9,601 nt of DNA, taken from CAZIMM01 sp964540415. GTDB taxonomy: Bacteria; Bacillota; Clostridia; Oscillospirales; Acutalibacteraceae. The notes below the pieces were generated by a model. That model saw only the letters and a list, made by a program, of their open reading frames with translations. It was not told the origin of the DNA and did not search any database. A program made the position numbers and the translations under genes. The stretch lies in NCBI GenBank assembly GCA_964540415.1, contig CAZIMM010000081.1:1-9601 (forward strand), in the 5' to 3' direction. Of this stretch, positions 6,503 through 9,601 are shown piece by piece; the stretch's first letter is position 1; the number at the start of each line of letters is the position of its first letter.

Positions 6503-8002
6503 ATGTTTATGCAATTTACAAGTACAAGAGATTCGGGTGTCCGTGTCAGCGCGGCTGAGGCCATTGCAAGGGGCATTTCTGCGGACGGCGGACTGTATGT
6601 ACCGACGGAAGTTCCGAAAATTACGAAAGATGAAATTATCTCCCTCATTGATAAAAGCTACTGTGAGCGAGCCGAGACCGTGCTTGCAAAGTATCTGACG
6701 GATTTCACTCCTGACGAGCTTAAACGTTGTGTCATCGGAGCATACGGCGGCGGAAAATTCAGCAGTGAAAAAATTGCACCGCTTGCAGAACTTGATTCTA
6801 CTGCATCGGTCTTGGAGCTGTGGCGCGGCCCGACTTGCGCGTTCAAGGATATGGCGCTTCAGATTTTGCCGCATCTGCTCACGGTGAGCGCAAAAAAAAT
6901 TGATGACCACAGAACAATTGTAATTCTTGTTGCCACTTCCGGCGATACGGGAAAAGCCGCCCTCGAGGGTTTCAGCGATGTTGATAACACAAAAATTCTT
7001 GTGTTTTTTCCGAGTGACGGTGTCAGCCCGATGCAGAAGCTTCAAATGACAACACAGGAGGGCGGAAATGTCGGAGTATGCGCAATTCACGGCAATTTTG
7101 ACGATGCTCAAACCGGCGTTAAGGCGATATTCACCGACCCGGATATTATAAAAAAGCTAAATGAAAACGGTATGTGTTTTTCTTCCGCAAATTCAATCAA
7201 CTGGGGCAGACTTGTTCCGCAGATTGTCTATTATGTTTCGGCATATTGCGACCTCATCGCCTGTGGTAAGATCGCTTACGGCGACGGTATCAACATTGTT
7301 GTTCCCACGGGCAACTTCGGCAACATTCTCGCTGCTTACTATGCACGTGAGATGGGTGTGCCGATCAAGAAGCTTGTGTGCGCTTCAAATGCAAACAACG
7401 TGCTCACCGACTTTCTCAACACCGGAGTATATAACCGCAACCGCAATTTTTATACAACAATGTCGCCTTCAATGGATATTCTCATCTCCAGCAATCTGGA
7501 ACGCCTTTTGTTCTGCATGAGCGGCGGAGACAGCAGCTTTGTTGCCGAGTGTATGAAAAAGCTTTCAGAAACCGGCAAATACTCCGTGGGCGAAGAAATG
7601 ATGTCAAAAATCAAAGCACTGTTTGCAGCGGGCTTTTGTGATGACAGCGGCACAACTTCAGCTATTGCTGAAACATTTAAAAACAACAATTATCTTTGCG
7701 ACACTCACACTGCGGTTGCTGTCAATGTGTACAGGCAATATGCTTCAGCCACCGGTGACAATACAGTTACTGTTATCGCTTCAACCGCAAGTCCGTACAA
7801 ATTCTGCTCAAGCGTACTTGACGCTGTGGGCGGTGAAAAGCTTGACGATGAGTTTAAAATGCTCAGCGAGCTTGAAAGGCTTACCGGCACGCAGTGCCCG
7901 CCGCAGCTTAAAAATCTTCAAGGCAAACCCGTTCGCTTCAACAATTGCTGTGAGCGCGAAAAAATGACGCAGGCTGTTTTCGATTTGCTGGGTATTGATT
8001 GA
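6503..8002 (+). CDS. thrC: Threonine synthase
   Basis: A 499-residue threonine synthase, the PLP enzyme that turns O-phosphohomoserine into threonine and phosphate in the cytoplasm. It belongs to the longer, E. coli-like type by its length and N-terminal pattern. Evidence: STRDSGVRVSAAEAIARGI at 7-25 followed by DGGLYVP at 28-34, the PLP-lysine motif GPTCAFKDMALQ at 109-120 with Lys115, the phosphate-loop ATSGDTGKAA at 144-153, the stretch ANSINWGRLVPQIVYY in the middle, and PTGNFGNILAAYYA after it. The ATG at 6503 has GAGG at 6495-6498, 4 bases upstream; a second in-frame ATG at 6509 has a 10-base spacing and gives the commoner short N-terminus, so either may be used. It is divergent from ackA and followed almost without gap by the phosphoesterase gene. 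Homoserine kinase and homoserine dehydrogenase genes are not in the window. Confidence 0.95.
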   Translation: MFMQFTSTRDSGVRVSAAEAIARGISADGGLYVPTEVPKITKDEIISLIDKSYCERAETVLAKYLTDFTPDELKRCVIGAYGGGKFSSEKIAPLAELDSTASVLELWRGPTCAFKDMALQILPHLLTVSAKKIDDHRTIVILVATSGDTGKAALEGFSDVDNTKILVFFPSDGVSPMQKLQMTTQEGGNVGVCAIHGNFDDAQTGVKAIFTDPDIIKKLNENGMCFSSANSINWGRLVPQIVYYVSAYCDLIACGKIAYGDGINIVVPTGNFGNILAAYYAREMGVPIKKLVCASNANNVLTDFLNTGVYNRNRNFYTTMSPSMDILISSNLERLLFCMSGGDSSFVAECMKKLSETGKYSVGEEMMSKIKALFAAGFCDDSGTTSAIAETFKNNNYLCDTHTAVAVNVYRQYASATGDNTVTVIASTASPYKFCSSVLDAVGGEKLDDEFKMLSELERLTGTQCPPQLKNLQGKPVRFNNCCEREKMTQAVFDLLGID

Positions 8003-8003
8003 T

Positions 8004-8717
8004 ATGGAAGAAAGGCTTTTTGCAATCGGAGACACTCATCTGTCGCTGGGAACGGACAAGCCGATGGACATTTTTGGCGGCTGGAACAATTATGTTGAGC
8101 GGTTAGAAAAGAACTGGCGTTCGGTTGTCGGGGACGGTGATACCGTTCTGATTGCCGGGGACATTTCCTGGGGAATGAGCCTTGAAGCCGCCAAAGCCGA
8201 CTTTGCCTTTCTGGATTCACTGCCCGGCAGAAAGCTTTTGATGAAGGGAAACCATGATTATTGGTGGGAAACCAAGCATAAAATGGACGGCTTTTTTGAA
8301 TCAAACGGTTTTTCTTCGCTTGAAATCCTTTTCAACAATGCTTACAGAGTTGGAAATATCTCTGTTGCCGGCACACGCGGTTGGTTTTATGATGCTGAAG
8401 CGGAGTCTGTTCAGAAGGTTCTCAACCGCGAGGTGTGCAGACTGCGTGCCTCAATTGCCTGTGCAAAGCAGCTCGGAGGAGAAACGGTGGTGTTTCTGCA
8501 CTATCCGCCTGTGAGTCTGAAGCAATGCTGCAATGAGTTTGTTGAGGTGCTCGAACAAGAGGGCATAAAGCGTTGCTATTATGCTCATTTGCACGGTGAC
8601 TCGATAAGGCAGGCATACATCGGAGAATATAACGGCATCAATTTCAGCTTGATTTCAAACGATTTCCTCGGATTTTGCCCAAAAATGATAGCGAATTCAG
8701 CTGATTTTACACGATAA
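8004..8717 (+). CDS. Calcineurin-like metallophosphoesterase
   Basis: A 237-residue stand-alone metallophosphoesterase with the full set of two-metal ligands: GDTH at 9-12 (Asp10, His12), AGDISWG at 51-57 (Asp53), KGNHDYWW at 81-88 (Asn83, His84), FLHYPP at 164-169 (His166) and YAHLHG at 193-198 (His195, His197). It would hydrolyse a phosphate mono- or diester in the cytoplasm; the substrate cannot be assigned. It resembles the predicted phosphohydrolase group COG1768 of Firmicutes. The ATG at 8004 lies one base after the thrC stop; a TTG at 7995 overlapping thrC is possible but has a poorly spaced SD-like sequence. No good SD precedes the ATG either, which suggests translational coupling to thrC. 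No signal peptide is seen. No link to threonine synthesis is known to me; the pairing may only be positional. Confidence 0.88.
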   Translation: MEERLFAIGDTHLSLGTDKPMDIFGGWNNYVERLEKNWRSVVGDGDTVLIAGDISWGMSLEAAKADFAFLDSLPGRKLLMKGNHDYWWETKHKMDGFFESNGFSSLEILFNNAYRVGNISVAGTRGWFYDAEAESVQKVLNREVCRLRASIACAKQLGGETVVFLHYPPVSLKQCCNEFVEVLEQEGIKRCYYAHLHGDSIRQAYIGEYNGINFSLISNDFLGFCPKMIANSADFTR

Positions 8718-8737
8718 CTACAAATTTTTCAAAACAG

Positions 8738-8766
8738 TGGAATATTTTGTCTTTATCTGGTATAAT
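8738..8766 (+). promoter_or_regulatory. Promoter of tig with extended -10
   Basis: TATAAT (8761-8766) is preceded by TG at 8758-8759, a good extended -10. The -35 position at 17-base spacing (TGGAAT, 8738-8743) matches the consensus at only 3 of 6, which an extended -10 can offset. Transcription would start near 8773. No terminator is visible between the phosphoesterase stop and this promoter, so read-through from thrC is also possible. Confidence 0.65.
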
Positions 8767-8800
8767 ATTATGGTTTAAATAGACAGGGAGGACAATACTT

Positions 8801-9601
8801 ATGAGTCTCAAATCGTCAAAAAAGGTAGAAAACAACGTCTGGGAGCTTGAGCTTTTCTTTGCTCCGGAAGATTACCGCGCCGCTCGTCTTCAGGTTTACA
8901 ACAAACAGAAGAAGAACATCGCTGTCGCCGGCTTCCGCAAGGGCAAGGTTCCGCTCACAATGCTTGAGAATCTTTACGGCAAGGATGTCTTTTTCGATGA
9001 CACAATGGATATCCTTTTCCCGAAAGAACTTGAAAAAGCTTATGCCGAAATCGGTGTTGAGCCGGTTACTCCGCCTTATGAATTTGACAAGAACTTCAGC
9101 CTGACCGACGGCATCACAGTGTCAATCAAGGTTACAGTCAAGCCCGAGGTCACTCTCGACGAATACAAGGGCATTCAGGCTGTCAAGCCCTCTGCGGAGG
9201 TTACAGCAGAAGAAATCGATGTCGACATCAACTCCATGCGTGAGCGCAATGCTCGCATTGTTTCCGTTGAGGACAGAGCTGTTGAAAACGGCGACATCAC
9301 AATCATTGATTTTGAAGGCTTTGTTGACGGAACTCCGTTTGACGGCGGCAAGGCAGAGGCATATGAGCTGACCATAGGTTCCGGCTCTTTCATCCCCGGT
9401 TTTGAGGAGCAGATAATCGGTCACAAGCTCGGTGAAGAGTTTGATGTCAACGTGTCCTTCCCCGAGGATTATCAGGCGGAGAATCTTGCAGGCAAGCCCG
9501 CTGTTTTCAAAATCAAGCTTCATGAAATCAAAACAAAAGAGCTGCCCGAGCTTGACGATGAGTTCGCAAAGGATTGCGGCGAGGATTATGAAACCCTTTC
9601 C
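8801..9601 (+). CDS. tig: Trigger factor (3' partial)
   Basis: The first 267 residues of trigger factor, the ribosome-bound chaperone and peptidyl-prolyl isomerase that meets nascent chains at the exit tunnel; the family is usually about 430 residues, so the rest lies beyond the right edge. The N-terminal ribosome-binding domain covers about 1-120 and carries the L23-docking signature GFRKGKVP at 44-51. The FKBP-like isomerase domain covers about 150-245: ENGDITIIDFEGFVDG at 162-177, PFDGGKA at 179-185, IGSGSFIPGFEEQIIG at 192-207 and FPEDY at 220-224. The substrate-binding C-terminal domain begins near 250 (ELDDEFAKD at 250-258). The ATG at 8801 has a GGGAGG SD (8786-8791) with a 9-base spacer. 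In many Firmicutes clpP and clpX follow; that part is outside the window. Confidence 0.96.
   Translation, partial: MSLKSSKKVENNVWELELFFAPEDYRAARLQVYNKQKKNIAVAGFRKGKVPLTMLENLYGKDVFFDDTMDILFPKELEKAYAEIGVEPVTPPYEFDKNFSLTDGITVSIKVTVKPEVTLDEYKGIQAVKPSAEVTAEEIDVDINSMRERNARIVSVEDRAVENGDITIIDFEGFVDGTPFDGGKAEAYELTIGSGSFIPGFEEQIIGHKLGEEFDVNVSFPEDYQAENLAGKPAVFKIKLHEIKTKELPELDDEFAKDCGEDYETLS

Noticed and set aside
6986..7009. Hairpin AACACAA/TTGTGTT followed by six Ts, terminator-like, inside thrC
   Set aside because: The stem is 7 bp and nearly all AT, it lies in coding sequence for a conserved strand (KILVFFP), and a stop here would cut thrC short. Probably chance from A/T-rich codons.
6455..7111. A 218-codon open frame on the minus strand within thrC
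   Set aside because: It is opposite well-supported threonine synthase coding sequence, its translation is rich in Cys/Asn/Arg without a recognisable domain, and it would run across the thrC promoter. It is a shadow frame.
7995..8003. TTG at 7995 as the phosphoesterase start
   Set aside because: The only SD-like sequence (CTGGG) is about 3 bases from it, and the ATG at 8004 gives the usual short lead into the GDTH motif. It cannot be fully excluded.
9122..9523. A 133-codon open frame on the minus strand within tig
   Set aside because: It lies opposite the conserved FKBP-like domain of trigger factor and has no family resemblance or plausible ribosome binding site; a shadow.

Overview
The window looks like chromosomal DNA of a low- to mid-GC anaerobic Firmicute, most likely a Clostridia member of the Oscillospiraceae/Ruminococcaceae kind. 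The basis is family-level resemblance of the proteins, strong GGAGG-type ribosome binding sites, a TTG start with a good Shine-Dalgarno (SD), and consensus SigA-type promoters. This is inference; there is no rRNA or marker gene to settle it. I see no insertion sequence, phage gene, CRISPR array, tRNA or rRNA.

Layout. (1) 2-997, plus strand: the 3' three quarters of a MocR-like/AspT-type aminotransferase, cut by the window edge. (2) 990-6352, minus strand, read right to left: ackA, a DUF4956 membrane protein, a membrane-anchored CotH-family kinase, a VTC-domain polyphosphate polymerase, a candidate terminator hairpin, and a membrane-anchored polysaccharide deacetylase. The first four genes are separated by 32, 6 and 7 bases and look like one transcript from a near-consensus promoter at 6383-6411. 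The deacetylase and the aminotransferase converge and overlap by 8 bases across their stop codons. (3) 6353-6502: divergent promoter region with a clear promoter on each strand. (4) 6503-8717, plus strand: thrC, then a calcineurin-like metallophosphoesterase almost touching it. (5) 8718-9601: a promoter with an extended -10, then tig (trigger factor), cut by the right edge.

How the genes may work together. DUF4956, CotH-like and VTC genes form a recurring Firmicute trio whose joint function is, to my knowledge, not established. Here it sits directly behind acetate kinase, which makes ATP from acetyl phosphate, and ATP is the substrate of VTC polymerases. This suggests a membrane-associated polyphosphate module fed by substrate-level phosphorylation, with the CotH-like protein as a surface-anchored kinase. 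That is inference. The deacetylase behind the trio would act on cell-envelope polysaccharide. Its SD is buried in a perfect 14-bp inverted repeat, the most unusual regulatory structure in the window. The remaining genes (thrC, phosphoesterase, tig) are ordinary housekeeping content.
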